Shown in pieces: positions 1-8,460 of a stretch of 64,000 bases of DNA. The translations under genes and the position numbers were made by a program. Each line of letters starts with the position of its first letter. Position 1 is the stretch's first letter. The notes under the pieces were generated by a model. It did not search any database. It had not been told where the DNA came from and worked only from the letters and a program-made list of their open reading frames with translations. Source of the stretch: Deltaproteobacteria bacterium (GTDB lineage Bacteria > Desulfobacterota > Deferrisomatia > Deferrisomatales > BM512); assembly GCA_002869015.1 (NCBI GenBank), contig PKTT01000006.1:1-64000 (forward strand). The letters are read 5' to 3'.

Positions 1-57
1 ACAGCATTAAAACAAGTTTGTTTGCTTTCATTTTATAAGCCTACCTTTTTGAAAGTG

Positions 58-894
58 TTAATGACATTTTCTACAGGTCTTGCCATCGCTGGCGTCCCTC
101 AAGTTGCCAGAGATATCGTCCCAGTCCGCGGGATGGGGGTTGATGCCGAGGCCAGTCCTTGCGGAGTGGCAATTCAGGCAGACATCGCCCTCGGGGTGGC
201 AGCTCTGACAGGTAGCGAGGTTCTTCCTCGCCTCCCTGGCGTGCGCGCCCGACCACTCATGAGAGGTCAAAACCGAACCGGGGTGACAACCTCCGCAGGA
301 ATCGGGGGGCATGTTCTCATGGTCCGCGCCACCGGCGTTGATTAGGCTCCAGCCCTTCCTATGGCTGAGGACGCTCAAGTCCTCAGGCTGGAAATCATCG
401 TGGCAATCAACGCAGAAGCTCTGCTCGTGGCAGCCCGTGCATGCCTGCGGATCGGTGCGGGCGGCAATGGGGTGGCTCACGCGGAACTCGCTTCTATGTA
501 CGTTGACCATATTGTTGCCCGGCTCTCCCATCTCATCCGCGAACCCTGCCCCGTGGCACTCCTGACAGAGATTGTCCGGGTCCTCAGCGTGGCATTTAAG
601 GCAGGTCTCCATCTCTGTGCGCGCATCCATTCGATGGTTCAACGACCAGAGGGGGCCGTGGGTTTTGGTGTTGCCGTAAGTGAAATTTTCGATGTCGGCC
701 GCTTCATGGCACTTCTGGCAGACGGTAGCTTCGGGGACTATTGAATTGGCCCCGGCGACGTGGCAGGTGGAGCACTCTCCATCCGTCACATACTCATCAA
801 CATGGCTGCCGTGGTTGAACTCCGCGGCAAAACCTGCGGTTGTCATCAAGAGCACCGCACCAGTCAGGGCCAGCAGCAGAAATAATCTCTTCAT
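58..894 (-). CDS. periplasmic or outer-membrane decaheme c-type cytochrome
   Basis: The protein has 278 residues and an N-terminal signal peptide ending near FAA (residues 20-24). It carries ten CXXCH heme-binding motifs: CSTCH, CQKCH, CLKCH, CQECH, CTGCH, CVDCH, CGGCH, CQSCH, CLNCH and CRKCH. The last motif is the final five residues, so the chain ends on a heme ligand. The likely role is electron transfer in the periplasm or at the outer membrane. I chose the ATG at 894 because AGGAGA lies 6 bases upstream; the reading frame is open further upstream but would overlap the porin gene. It lies 16 bases downstream of a beta-barrel gene on the same strand, an arrangement seen in porin-cytochrome conduits. 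The family and redox partner are not identifiable by eye, but the heme count is certain. Confidence 0.9.
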   Translation of the reverse strand: MKRLFLLLALTGAVLLMTTAGFAAEFNHGSHVDEYVTDGECSTCHVAGANSIVPEATVCQKCHEAADIENFTYGNTKTHGPLWSLNHRMDARTEMETCLKCHAEDPDNLCQECHGAGFADEMGEPGNNMVNVHRSEFRVSHPIAARTDPQACTGCHEQSFCVDCHDDFQPEDLSVLSHRKGWSLINAGGADHENMPPDSCGGCHPGSVLTSHEWSGAHAREARKNLATCQSCHPEGDVCLNCHSARTGLGINPHPADWDDISGNLRDASDGKTCRKCH

Positions 895-910
895 TTCCAT
901 TCTCCTTGCC

Positions 911-2110
911 CTAGAAACGATAGTTAAAGCGCAGACGCGCAAGGTTGTACTCGTCGTAGAGCTCAGACTCGGCGTGCTCAACCTTGGCCTCCAGCCAGAT
1001 ATCATCGGTTACATCGGAGCGAACGAAAGCCCACATCCTGGTGGAGGTGGTCTCGTCGTCATCATCCAGCCGACGCTCAAGCACATCGGCGTGAATGCCC
1101 ACGCCTGGCTTGAAATATTTGTTTACAGCCATCTGGTACTTGGCCTTGATGCCGCGAAGGTCTTGTCCATCCTCGTCATCGCGGTAAGTGCCGAAGAGGT
1201 AGCCTGACCAGTCGCTGCCTATGCGCTCGAAGCCAGCCTCATAGACGTATGCGTTATCAAAATCCTCATACATCTCGCTGGTGACAGCTGCGATGGCCCT
1301 AAGCCCTCCTCCAAAGCGGTAGAGAAACTGGGCTCCCAGCTCTTCATATTGCGAAGCAGCGAAGACAGAGTAGATTGAGGTCGTATCGAAGACCGGAACG
1401 TCCCACAGGTAGTGTGCCTTGACCTGGTACTTGTCATTGCCGAAGTAGATAGCCTCTCCAAAGAAGTAGGTTGCCTGCTCCAAAATAAGGCTGTACTGCA
1501 GGTCAGCGCTAAGTTCGAAGTTCTCCTTGTCGCCGGTGACAACATCCAGCCCCAACATCTCCTTGGCAAGGTCGCTGTCGTCACGCTCCTGAAAGTAGGA
1601 GAGCCCTACATCCAGAAGGTTGTACTTGGCCCTGAACTCGGCGCCGTAAGCCATGTCCCCTGCTTCGTAGTCATCGTCGAAGGAAACCGATCCCCCGGCG
1701 AAAGCCTTGATTGAGTAAGGGTCGGCAATTGAATACTCAAGTTGTAGGCCGTCCAGCACGAGTGAACCCGCCGTTGTGGTGGCAAACTGGCGGCCGAGCC
1801 GGAAAGAGAGGTCTGGAAGAACCTCTTTCTTTTCGAGGTAAGCGAAATAGAGCCGACTGTCACGGTCAACCTCTCCATTCAAGTCGTCGGCCAGCCTCCC
1901 ATAGAAGTTCATGGTGTACCCGGCGTCGAAGAGGTTTTTTCCATTAAGCCAGCCATAGAGGTAAGCCGGAACCGCAGCGTCTCCATCCGGTGAATCAAAA
2001 AACTCCACCGCGGTTGTCAGCCTCCCTCTAAAATCAGCGGCCTGCGACATCGCCGGATTGAATACCACCAGCAATGAGAGGGCCGTGGGGATCAACAGCC
2101 ACTTCTTCAT
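911..2110 (-). CDS. outer-membrane beta-barrel (porin-like) protein
   Basis: The protein has 399 residues. It has a signal peptide (positive MKKW start, hydrophobic core, likely cleavage at SQA-ADF near residue 25). The rest alternates aromatic and polar residues in repeated short segments and ends in a phenylalanine (sequence end FNYRF), as expected for an outer-membrane beta-barrel recognised by Bam. No CXXC motif of the MtrB type is present near the N-terminus. AGGAGA precedes the ATG. It is the first gene of a two-gene unit with the decaheme cytochrome, so a role as the barrel that inserts or supports the cytochrome is plausible. An ordinary porin is the alternative. Confidence 0.78.
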   Translation of the reverse strand: MKKWLLIPTALSLLVVFNPAMSQAADFRGRLTTAVEFFDSPDGDAAVPAYLYGWLNGKNLFDAGYTMNFYGRLADDLNGEVDRDSRLYFAYLEKKEVLPDLSFRLGRQFATTTAGSLVLDGLQLEYSIADPYSIKAFAGGSVSFDDDYEAGDMAYGAEFRAKYNLLDVGLSYFQERDDSDLAKEMLGLDVVTGDKENFELSADLQYSLILEQATYFFGEAIYFGNDKYQVKAHYLWDVPVFDTTSIYSVFAASQYEELGAQFLYRFGGGLRAIAAVTSEMYEDFDNAYVYEAGFERIGSDWSGYLFGTYRDDEDGQDLRGIKAKYQMAVNKYFKPGVGIHADVLERRLDDDDETTSTRMWAFVRSDVTDDIWLEAKVEHAESELYDEYNLARLRFNYRF

Positions 2111-2221
2111 GATTTCTCCTGCTTTTTAGGAAAATATTGCAGTTGATCGGTCGTCTTCATCATCTTCAAATGTTCATAACCTCCCTTCTCTTTTTAAGGG
2201 TAAATGGAAACCTCTAAATTT

Positions 2222-2235
2222 GTGCTTATTTTCAC
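2222..2235. promoter_or_regulatory. CRP/FNR-like site, copy 1
   Basis: GTGCTTATTTTCAC, in context TGTGC-6-TCACT. This matches the CRP half-site pattern TGTGA-6-TCACA with two mismatches. It lies about 110 bases upstream of the porin start and recurs identically at 2438. The repetition is seen; the regulator class is inferred. Confidence 0.35.
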
Positions 2236-2437
2236 TTTTGAACTTTTAAAGTTTCCGTTATTGAGGTTGCACCTCACTTTCTGAAGATGCCTAATAGCTT
2301 CCCATAACACTCTGATCGCTTTGTTTAGATCCCGCTTTTCAGGCTGAATTTAAAAATCAATAAAAAGAAATTCCCTTCCTAAACTCTTTAACCGCTAACA
2401 AATATGCACGTAAAGCTGAGGCGCTCTGTAGGTGTAC

Positions 2438-2451
2438 GTGCTTATTTTCAC
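2438..2451. promoter_or_regulatory. CRP/FNR-like site, copy 2
   Basis: Second exact copy of GTGCTTATTTTCAC, in context CGTGC-6-TCACA, about 330 bases upstream of the porin gene. Its left end overlaps the right arm of the inverted repeat GCACGTA/TACGTGC (2406-2441). Confidence 0.35.
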
Positions 2452-2951
2452 ATCCACTGTTCTGCATCTGCTTAAATTATCAAATATATTTATCTAAACC
2501 CGCTACCCTCAAAAACTTGGCAGATAGTTGACACCATGGCTTGCACTTTTTTTCACTTTCTATTTAGAGTGTACAAGCAAAGCACAAAAATTCTGCCGCT
2601 CCTTTGGGTTACTGCTACAGAGGTTTATCGAAAGCAAAGAGAAATACGGCTTGTTGTGCTTACATTCACAATTCGCGACGTTTTTACCCCTGCATGCCTC
2701 TGATAAACAATACCCACCCACTTTGAGTAAAGTTTCACTAAGCTCCCTACTATTAAAAAATAAACCTGATTAAACGGCAGTCAAGGTTTTGAGGAAAAAA
2801 AGATAGACCTTCAAATGAAAATGTTAAGAAAATCTTTTCTCTGACATTTCACATATTTAAGTGGTGTTTTTTAGACTGGAATTCAACTATTCAGAAGCCG
2901 GAATAGGGCAACTGCAGTGGTAGGTGTTTTGATATGATTATATGGGGAAGG

Positions 2952-4175
2952 TTAAAGGGAACTTATAAGCCGCGCAGCTTCATACTGCCCCTCGGTTACG
3001 CGGTCGTAGTAGCGTTTGTTGTCTACCAGTATTGCGCGGCCCATCACCATATCCTGATCGAGAGGAATCGAGTTGTCGGGAAGCCCCGCCTTTGCCCAAT
3101 CGAACTCATAGGGGTCGCCCTTTCTTGAGCGCATCTCATAGCGGTAGTTAAGCGCTACCATACGGTGCGTCACCACCCTATCCGAATCTATTTCAGGGTA
3201 TCTCGAATAGATGTCCCCCAGAAGTGTTGCGAGCGCCTTATACTGTTTATCATTGATTGGGCTATAGTTCGGCCCTTTAAGGGTATCAGCGAAGAGCTCG
3301 ATATTTATCGCTTCGTGGTCCACCTCGTAGGTACCGTGCCAGAGTGATTCACCACAGCCAAATGCGCGATACTCCTCGGGGACTATCTCGTATATCTCAC
3401 CACCAGGGCCTATAAGGTAGTTGGTCAACTGGTTCTTGCTCATAAAGCTGGCGACATTGTCGAAGTTGACCCCGCCATGCTCCGTAGAGTGTATTACGAC
3501 AAGGTCGTGGCGCTGGGTTATCGTCTGCATATCCCAGACACCTCGCTCCTTTAACTTCTCTTTAAAGTACTCCGGCATGTCATTGGCAGGAGAGGAGCGC
3601 TTGAGCCCTTTTAACTCTTTGACCCTGTAATCGCCGAATATTAAAGGGGCGGGCCTCTTTTTGGCGACGGCATCGCCTCCCCTCTCCTCAATGCCTTGAG
3701 GAGCCTCCCTGGCTAGCATCATAACCGGCACGGTAAGGCGCTGGCCCCTTCGCATCCTCGCTCCATCGGAGATCCCTGAAAGCCTCTGGATGTTGTGCGC
3801 CATCGCATTCTCCTCCAAAGGGGAGGAGGGGTCCATCTCACCCCTGACCAATGCCCATACAGTCTTGTATGGGTCGCAAAGGCGAAAAGTGACTGTTGAC
3901 TTGCCTTTAAGGTAGCTACGCAGGAGCTTTCTAGGCACAGGGAGCTTCATGCCCGGCGTGAGGGTAGGCGCAAGGTCTCTGAAAAGCTCAGCGTTGTAAG
4001 ATGAACCTGTCAGGTCGCGGGAGAGCGATTTATAGGTGTCTCCCTTTAGAACGGTTATCGTCACCGTGTCATCGTTTGCTACAGGCGAAGAGGTGCCTTC
4101 ACAATGTCCCGCAGGAACACCGGCGAGGACCATTGAAAGCATAGCTGCCAAAGCCAAAGCATAACGCAGCGCCAC
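2952..4175 (-). CDS. LysM-containing N-acetylmuramoyl-L-alanine amidase (Amidase_2 family)
   Basis: Predicted periplasmic peptidoglycan amidase of 407 residues. It has a signal peptide (residues 1-26), two LysM-like segments (about 40-83 and 95-152) and a C-terminal Amidase_2 domain from about residue 215. Family zinc-ligand positions are visible: His229 in VIHSTEHGG, His337 in VVTHRMV and Asp354 in KGDPYEF. I chose the GTG at 4175 because GGGAG lies 7 bases upstream and the signal peptide then starts cleanly; a TTG at 4202 is the longer alternative. A promoter at 4223-4251 fits this start. It would cleave the lactyl-peptide bond between MurNAc and the stem peptide. AmpD-type recycling is unlikely because the protein is exported. 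Confidence 0.88.
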   Translation of the reverse strand: MALRYALALAAMLSMVLAGVPAGHCEGTSSPVANDDTVTITVLKGDTYKSLSRDLTGSSYNAELFRDLAPTLTPGMKLPVPRKLLRSYLKGKSTVTFRLCDPYKTVWALVRGEMDPSSPLEENAMAHNIQRLSGISDGARMRRGQRLTVPVMMLAREAPQGIEERGGDAVAKKRPAPLIFGDYRVKELKGLKRSSPANDMPEYFKEKLKERGVWDMQTITQRHDLVVIHSTEHGGVNFDNVASFMSKNQLTNYLIGPGGEIYEIVPEEYRAFGCGESLWHGTYEVDHEAINIELFADTLKGPNYSPINDKQYKALATLLGDIYSRYPEIDSDRVVTHRMVALNYRYEMRSRKGDPYEFDWAKAGLPDNSIPLDQDMVMGRAILVDNKRYYDRVTEGQYEAARLISSL

Positions 4176-4222
4176 TGACACACTCCCTGTAGAGTTTAAC
4201 AAAGGACGGTTTCTAAAGAAAA

Positions 4223-4251
4223 AGTATAGTCAGAACAGACGTTTACGGCAA
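4223..4251 (-). promoter_or_regulatory. sigma-70-type promoter of the amidase gene
   Basis: On the minus strand, TTGCCG (4246-4251), 17 bases, then TATACT (4223-4228). Transcription would start near 4216, about 40 bases ahead of the GTG start at 4175. It separates the amidase from the long operon upstream. Confidence 0.55.
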
Positions 4252-4306
4252 CAACAAGATATGGTGCATTAATTATGTAAAGACCACTTCCGGTTGGGGT
4301 TTTACC

Positions 4307-5947
4307 TCAAAATTCTTCCCGACCCCCCGGATCGTGTTCATCGAAGATCGCGTCATCAATAGGTATTTTGATATCCCACACATTTTCCTTCAATGAAACC
4401 TCCGCCCCTGCCTTGAGGTGGATGGCATGACGGCCGAAGTCGCCGAGCGTATTACCCTCAAGGCTCATGGAGGAGGCCTCTACACCTATGAGGTCAAGGC
4501 CAGCGCCCTTAATCTCATTGGTTAAGAGCGTCGCGCCATCTATATAGCTTGTCGATAGGCCGGTCTCTACGGTGCCGATTATTGAGTTGCCCCTAAGCGC
4601 AAGGGTTGTCCCCTCCCCCCTGGCGCGCACCCCTATCCGGCCCCCCGCAATCACGTTGCCCGACATTGAGAGGGTCGACTCCTTAGCGAGAATACCGCCA
4701 AGGCGGGTGTCATAAACCCGGTTGTCTTTAAAGTGGATATCCGCCCTGAATCCATGCAGCGTGTAATCATTGCCCTCAAAGAGGCACCCTGAGATTTCGA
4801 CGTCGGAGTCCCTGAAGCGCACGGCCTGTTTGTTACCCGCGAAGGTTGAGCCTCTAACTGTAGTCCTCTCCGACTCCTGGAACTGGAGGGCGCGAATATT
4901 ATTGGTGAAGTAAACCGTATCAACGGCAAGGGAAGAGAAATGGGCGTGGAGCGCCTGTAGCCCATCTCTGAAGATGGCGTTTCGTACGACGTTCCCATCA
5001 TCCATTGAGGAGATTATCGACAATTTGTCCCAATCACCAGGCAGAGGCGCCTCCTCGGCTGACTGGAATATTACCGGCGCATCATCTGTGCCGAGCACCC
5101 TTATGCCGCCCGTCACCAGGATCTCCCCCTCGCCCAGCCCATCGCCATTCGTGTCGTGCTTCCTGAATGAAACGCGGGTTCCCTCCGTTATTGTGAGCGT
5201 TGAGCCGGGGGGAACTGTAACACGGCCGGTTATGATGACCTCGCCACCCCAGCTTTCATCACCCTCTACTGTGTATTCGCCCAGAAGCTCCCTGCTACCG
5301 CCAATTGGCTCCGCCAAAGATGGCGGCTCAGGCAACATTGCACGCTCACCAACAAAATAGAGCCGCTCCGCATCCTCAGCCAGCTGTATCTCCACGCCGG
5401 GCAGGTATTGGGCATTCTCCCGCATATCGACAACGCCGACCTTGGGGTGGTTGATAGTTACGGCGGAGGCATCCAGCATGGAGCCCGGTCCTGCTACGAG
5501 ACCGTAATCGCAGTTGTTGAATTGGGTATGGTTCAAAGAGGCGTCACCCCCCGCGACGAGCACTCCCTCCAGCGCCCTCTCTATGCGGGTATAGGAGAGC
5601 GCTGCGCGCCCGCCGGGCGCTACAACAATGCCGCCCCAGCTCTCCTCATCCGGGATAAGGGCCACGGGCTCACGCTCGCTGCCCTCAATCATGAGCACCC
5701 CCTCCACGGAGAGTTCAGTCTCCGGGCTCCAGTAGGCAGGCTCTGTCTTTGTGGAGAGCGCCTGGGCGAACTTCACCCTTGCTCCGGGGGCGATAGTCAG
5801 CGTTACACCGGGCAGCACGCGTATATCATCATCAACGTAGACCTCTCCCATCCACGTGGTATCGACGGATATGACGCCGCCCCACGAAGTGGCTGCGAAG
5901 GCCAGCGCGGAAAGGATTAAAGCTACTTTCAACGTGATTTTTTTCAT
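4307..5947 (-). CDS. secreted right-handed beta-helix repeat protein
   Basis: The protein has 546 residues with a signal peptide (MKKITLKVALILSALAFA, cleavage near residue 23). Almost all the rest is beta-helix-like repeats: G-V-T-L-T-I-A-P-G, FTNNIRALQF, FAGNKQAVRF, LFEGNDYTLHG and similar turns with ladder-forming N-N, N-x-V and G-x-x-I patterns, typical of parallel beta-helix (PbH1, NosD/pectate-lyase-like) folds. Two halves look related: LPGVTLTIAPGARVKF and VPPGSTLTITEGTRVSF are parallel segments. No catalytic residues could be assigned. It begins 12 bases after the HEAT-repeat gene and so is probably the last gene of the large operon. A role binding or processing a surface polysaccharide is a guess from fold and context. 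Confidence 0.75.
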   Translation of the reverse strand: MKKITLKVALILSALAFAATSWGGVISVDTTWMGEVYVDDDIRVLPGVTLTIAPGARVKFAQALSTKTEPAYWSPETELSVEGVLMIEGSEREPVALIPDEESWGGIVVAPGGRAALSYTRIERALEGVLVAGGDASLNHTQFNNCDYGLVAGPGSMLDASAVTINHPKVGVVDMRENAQYLPGVEIQLAEDAERLYFVGERAMLPEPPSLAEPIGGSRELLGEYTVEGDESWGGEVIITGRVTVPPGSTLTITEGTRVSFRKHDTNGDGLGEGEILVTGGIRVLGTDDAPVIFQSAEEAPLPGDWDKLSIISSMDDGNVVRNAIFRDGLQALHAHFSSLAVDTVYFTNNIRALQFQESERTTVRGSTFAGNKQAVRFRDSDVEISGCLFEGNDYTLHGFRADIHFKDNRVYDTRLGGILAKESTLSMSGNVIAGGRIGVRARGEGTTLALRGNSIIGTVETGLSTSYIDGATLLTNEIKGAGLDLIGVEASSMSLEGNTLGDFGRHAIHLKAGAEVSLKENVWDIKIPIDDAIFDEHDPGGREEF

Positions 5948-5959
5948 GGGTAAAGTTTA

Positions 5960-6958
5960 TCAGATTCTGCGCACATACCAGCTGCCATCTTTTCGCTCGA
6001 CGAAATACCCCCTGCTTTTGAGGTGTCGTGCGATGGCTACCGTAGCCGAGTTTTCAAGAGGCGTCTGCTTAAGGAGTTCGGCAAGGCCGTCATCAACTAC
6101 AGGGTCATCGGTAAGATAGACGTTCACCCGCTGAAAGGCGGTCCAGATTAGCGGAATGGACTGCTCCCTCAGGAGGATGTCGCGAAGAGCGTTTAGGCGA
6201 GCTTTCTGGGCGTAGGGGAGGTTGTCCGAGAGCTCTATTGCATGAATCCTCAGCGCCTCGGAGGCGTTGTCGTCGAGGATTAGGCCGGAGATCGAATCCC
6301 ACGTTAACCGCCGCCATGCCATGAGCGCATCAAGCGCCGCCCACCTCACCTCGGGGGCGGGGTCGGTGGCTGATATGCCCTCGATCCTCGATATCACCGC
6401 CGGGGGAAGCGCTCCAACCTTTAGGTTTCCCACCGACTTGATCCCCTCTTTTCGAACCTTGCTGTTTTGATCTTCGAGGGCCTTTTCGAGAAAGAAAAGG
6501 TGGGTCAGCATGGTCCAGCGGCGCGTTGCTATGAGGGCCTGCGCGCGTACGGTGTAGTCAGGGTCGTCAACTACCAATTGAAGCACCTGACGGACCAGAT
6601 ACTTCTCCTTGACATCTCCCACAATCTTGGCGGCCATGTAGCGTATCTCATGGTCGGGGTCGGAGAGGAGCGACACCAGAAAAGCCCTGTCCCGGCCGCT
6701 TATGGGCGCTCGTTTGCCCCGGAAAAGCACCTCAAGGGCTTGCGCCCTGTAATGGGGCGGCTTTGATTTGTCTTTGAAGAAGCCCTCCACCGCAGCCTTG
6801 TCACCGGAGGAGATGATGGAGGCAAACTCCATGTGAGCGTCAATCGAGGCACGCGTATTGCCGAAATCCCCCCGCTGAACCGCGAGCCCCTCCCCTCCGG
6901 CCAGAAGCGCCAGCAGAAGGAGGGTAATAAATAGAGCTACGCGGTGGGTATTCTTCAG
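5960..6958 (-). CDS. exported HEAT-repeat protein
   Basis: About 332 residues. A hydrophobic signal segment (VALFITLLLLALLAGG) is followed by tandem alpha-helical HEAT-type repeats such as LLSDPDHEIRYMAAKIVGDV, VVDDPDYTVRAQALIATRR and LEDQNSKVRKEGIKSVGNL, with the family D-P-x-x-x-V-R-x-x-A pattern. These build protein-binding superhelices. The start is uncertain. The only conventional in-frame start is TTG at 7045, which would put 29 odd residues before the signal peptide and overlap the upstream gene by 73 bases. A CTG at 6958, with AAAGG 9 to 13 bases upstream, gives a clean signal peptide, so I use it. It is cotranscribed with the Tol/TonB-like genes and probably acts as a periplasmic scaffold. 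Confidence 0.75.
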   Translation of the reverse strand: MKNTHRVALFITLLLLALLAGGEGLAVQRGDFGNTRASIDAHMEFASIISSGDKAAVEGFFKDKSKPPHYRAQALEVLFRGKRAPISGRDRAFLVSLLSDPDHEIRYMAAKIVGDVKEKYLVRQVLQLVVDDPDYTVRAQALIATRRWTMLTHLFFLEKALEDQNSKVRKEGIKSVGNLKVGALPPAVISRIEGISATDPAPEVRWAALDALMAWRRLTWDSISGLILDDNASEALRIHAIELSDNLPYAQKARLNALRDILLREQSIPLIWTAFQRVNVYLTDDPVVDDGLAELLKQTPLENSATVAIARHLKSRGYFVERKDGSWYVRRI

Positions 6959-6972
6959 CGTCTTATGCCTTT

Positions 6973-8460
6973 CTACATGCTCGGGAAGAAGACGAAGGGG
7001 TATGTAACGGTGATATCCTTGGGCGCGACCTGCGGGAAGGTCCAACGTTTAATTCGTTTGACCATCGCCTCAACCAGAGCAGGGGCGTCCATTGTCGTCT
7101 CAACCACCTCAACCCCCTTAACGTTGCCCTCAGGATCGATAGTTATGGCGACGGTAACCTTGCCCTCAAGCTCCGGGTTCTTTCTAAGCTCGCGGTTGTA
7201 GAGATATCTTATACCGCCGAGGTATGTATCGACGGTGCGGTGAATTATAGCCACGGCCTCCTTCATGGAAAGATCATCAAGCTCGACGGTATCCTCCGAG
7301 GTCACCTCCGTGGCCTCGCGCTCCCTCAAGACGACACGCCTGGAGCCCGCTGCCCCCGCTGCGCCAGCTTCAGCGTCAAGGTTAGCTCCCTCGACGGCTT
7401 TGCCCTTCCAGGTGCCCGTCTCTGCGGGCGCGGCCTTAAGCCCCTCCACATTTTCGAGGACCTTGTCCAGGTCCTCCGCTCTTCCCCCGCCTTCAAGGAC
7501 AGAGGAGCGGGTATTTAAAGTGCTTGCACCGCCGCGGCCCCCTAAGACGCCGAGGAGCCCCTTCTTGGAGACCTCCTTGCGTATAGCCTCGCGGCGCTCC
7601 TCAAAGCTCTGCTGGGGCTCCTCCGTGAAGTCGGGGTCCTGATAGTCTTCGGGCAGTTTATCTACCTCGACAACCTCGACATCTTCAGGAAGCTCCTCAA
7701 CCGGAGTCAGCTCCTTCTTCTCCTCCGGCTCCTCTGGAGTGACCTCGACCTCCTCCGCCTTCACTTCTTCAGCCTCTTTTTTCGCCTCCTCATCGGCCTT
7801 CTTCTTTGCTTCCAGCTCCTTTTTAACGCGTGTCATCGCCTGGGGAGCTTCGTATACGAGCTTTGCAAAGCGGGCAGCGACCTTTTCAGGCTGCACCTCA
7901 GCCGGTATCTCAACAGAGGCGAGATAGACTGTCATGAGGGCAAGGAGCCCATATAAACTCCATGAGAAGAGGGTGAAAACCCAATCCTCACGGGCAAGCA
8001 GCGGACGCCTGAAGCGAAGGGGCACTCTCTGACGAGGCGCTTTGACCTTCTTCTCTTCCGGTATTTCAAGTCCGTAGCTGAAATAGCAGCGTGCTCCTCT
8101 ATACTCGAACCAGCCGCTAAGCTCTCTCGTTATCAGGAGGCGGCGCTTTTTGCCGCGGCCCCTGCTTATGTTCAGAACATCGAGGTCGGCGAAGTTTACG
8201 GTTGAGTAGCCGCCGGTAAGCTCCCCCTCCATCCCCTCTTTTAGATGGAGCTCCGGGCCGCGCATCGTAAAGGTTACGAGGGTCTCGCTCTCACCCGCGC
8301 CATCTATGGGGTAGGTGATCTCATTATCGAGCCCCGCGCCCCAGCGTATGCGCCCGCGCTTTCTTGCGACGTGCCCGACCACATTGCCGTCAAGCTCGCA
8401 CTGTAGATGCAGGTGGGTATTTCTCTTCTTGCGGGGGGTCTTTGGCGCCTTAGCCATCAC
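6973..8460 (-). CDS. TonB-like transmembrane protein with AgmX/PglI C-terminal domain
   Basis: The protein has 495 residues. The cytoplasmic part (about 15-135) is beta-rich and may be a degenerate FHA-like module. One transmembrane helix lies at about 160-183 (WVFTLFSWSLYGLLALMTVY). A long charged linker follows (210-300, KK, EE and EEP-rich, TonB-like), then a Gly/Ala-rich stretch and a C-terminal domain (about 396-495). That domain matches the AgmX/PglI family: NPELEGKVTVAITIDPEG, the spacing to RIKRWTFP, and the end VTYPFVFFPS. The order resembles GltG and GltJ of the Myxococcus gliding machine. The start is GTG at 8460 (GTGA overlap with the TolR gene) or ATG at 8457. It is expected to span the periplasm and transmit force from the adjacent TolQR-type motor. 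Confidence 0.85.
   Translation of the reverse strand: MMAKAPKTPRKKRNTHLHLQCELDGNVVGHVARKRGRIRWGAGLDNEITYPIDGAGESETLVTFTMRGPELHLKEGMEGELTGGYSTVNFADLDVLNISRGRGKKRRLLITRELSGWFEYRGARCYFSYGLEIPEEKKVKAPRQRVPLRFRRPLLAREDWVFTLFSWSLYGLLALMTVYLASVEIPAEVQPEKVAARFAKLVYEAPQAMTRVKKELEAKKKADEEAKKEAEEVKAEEVEVTPEEPEEKKELTPVEELPEDVEVVEVDKLPEDYQDPDFTEEPQQSFEERREAIRKEVSKKGLLGVLGGRGGASTLNTRSSVLEGGGRAEDLDKVLENVEGLKAAPAETGTWKGKAVEGANLDAEAGAAGAAGSRRVVLREREATEVTSEDTVELDDLSMKEAVAIIHRTVDTYLGGIRYLYNRELRKNPELEGKVTVAITIDPEGNVKGVEVVETTMDAPALVEAMVKRIKRWTFPQVAPKDITVTYPFVFFPSM

Larger units (their letters stand above)
2164..2951. other. AT-rich intergenic region, no convincing gene
   Basis: About 800 bases between the porin gene and the amidase gene, clearly more AT-rich than its surroundings. 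The longest open frame (2528-2773, plus) starts with TTG, lacks a Shine-Dalgarno sequence and has codon use unlike its neighbours, so I do not call it. The region holds two copies of GTGCTTATTTTCAC and a 7-base inverted repeat (GCACGTA at 2406-2412, TACGTGC at 2435-2441). It most likely carries upstream control of the porin-cytochrome genes. An unannotated small RNA cannot be excluded. Confidence 0.5.

Noticed and set aside
2528-2773. 81-residue frame in the AT-rich gap
   Set aside because: It has a TTG start, no ribosome site, and codon use and hydrophobic composition unlike its neighbours.
5408-5920. 170-residue plus-strand frame
   Set aside because: It is a shadow of the beta-helix gene.
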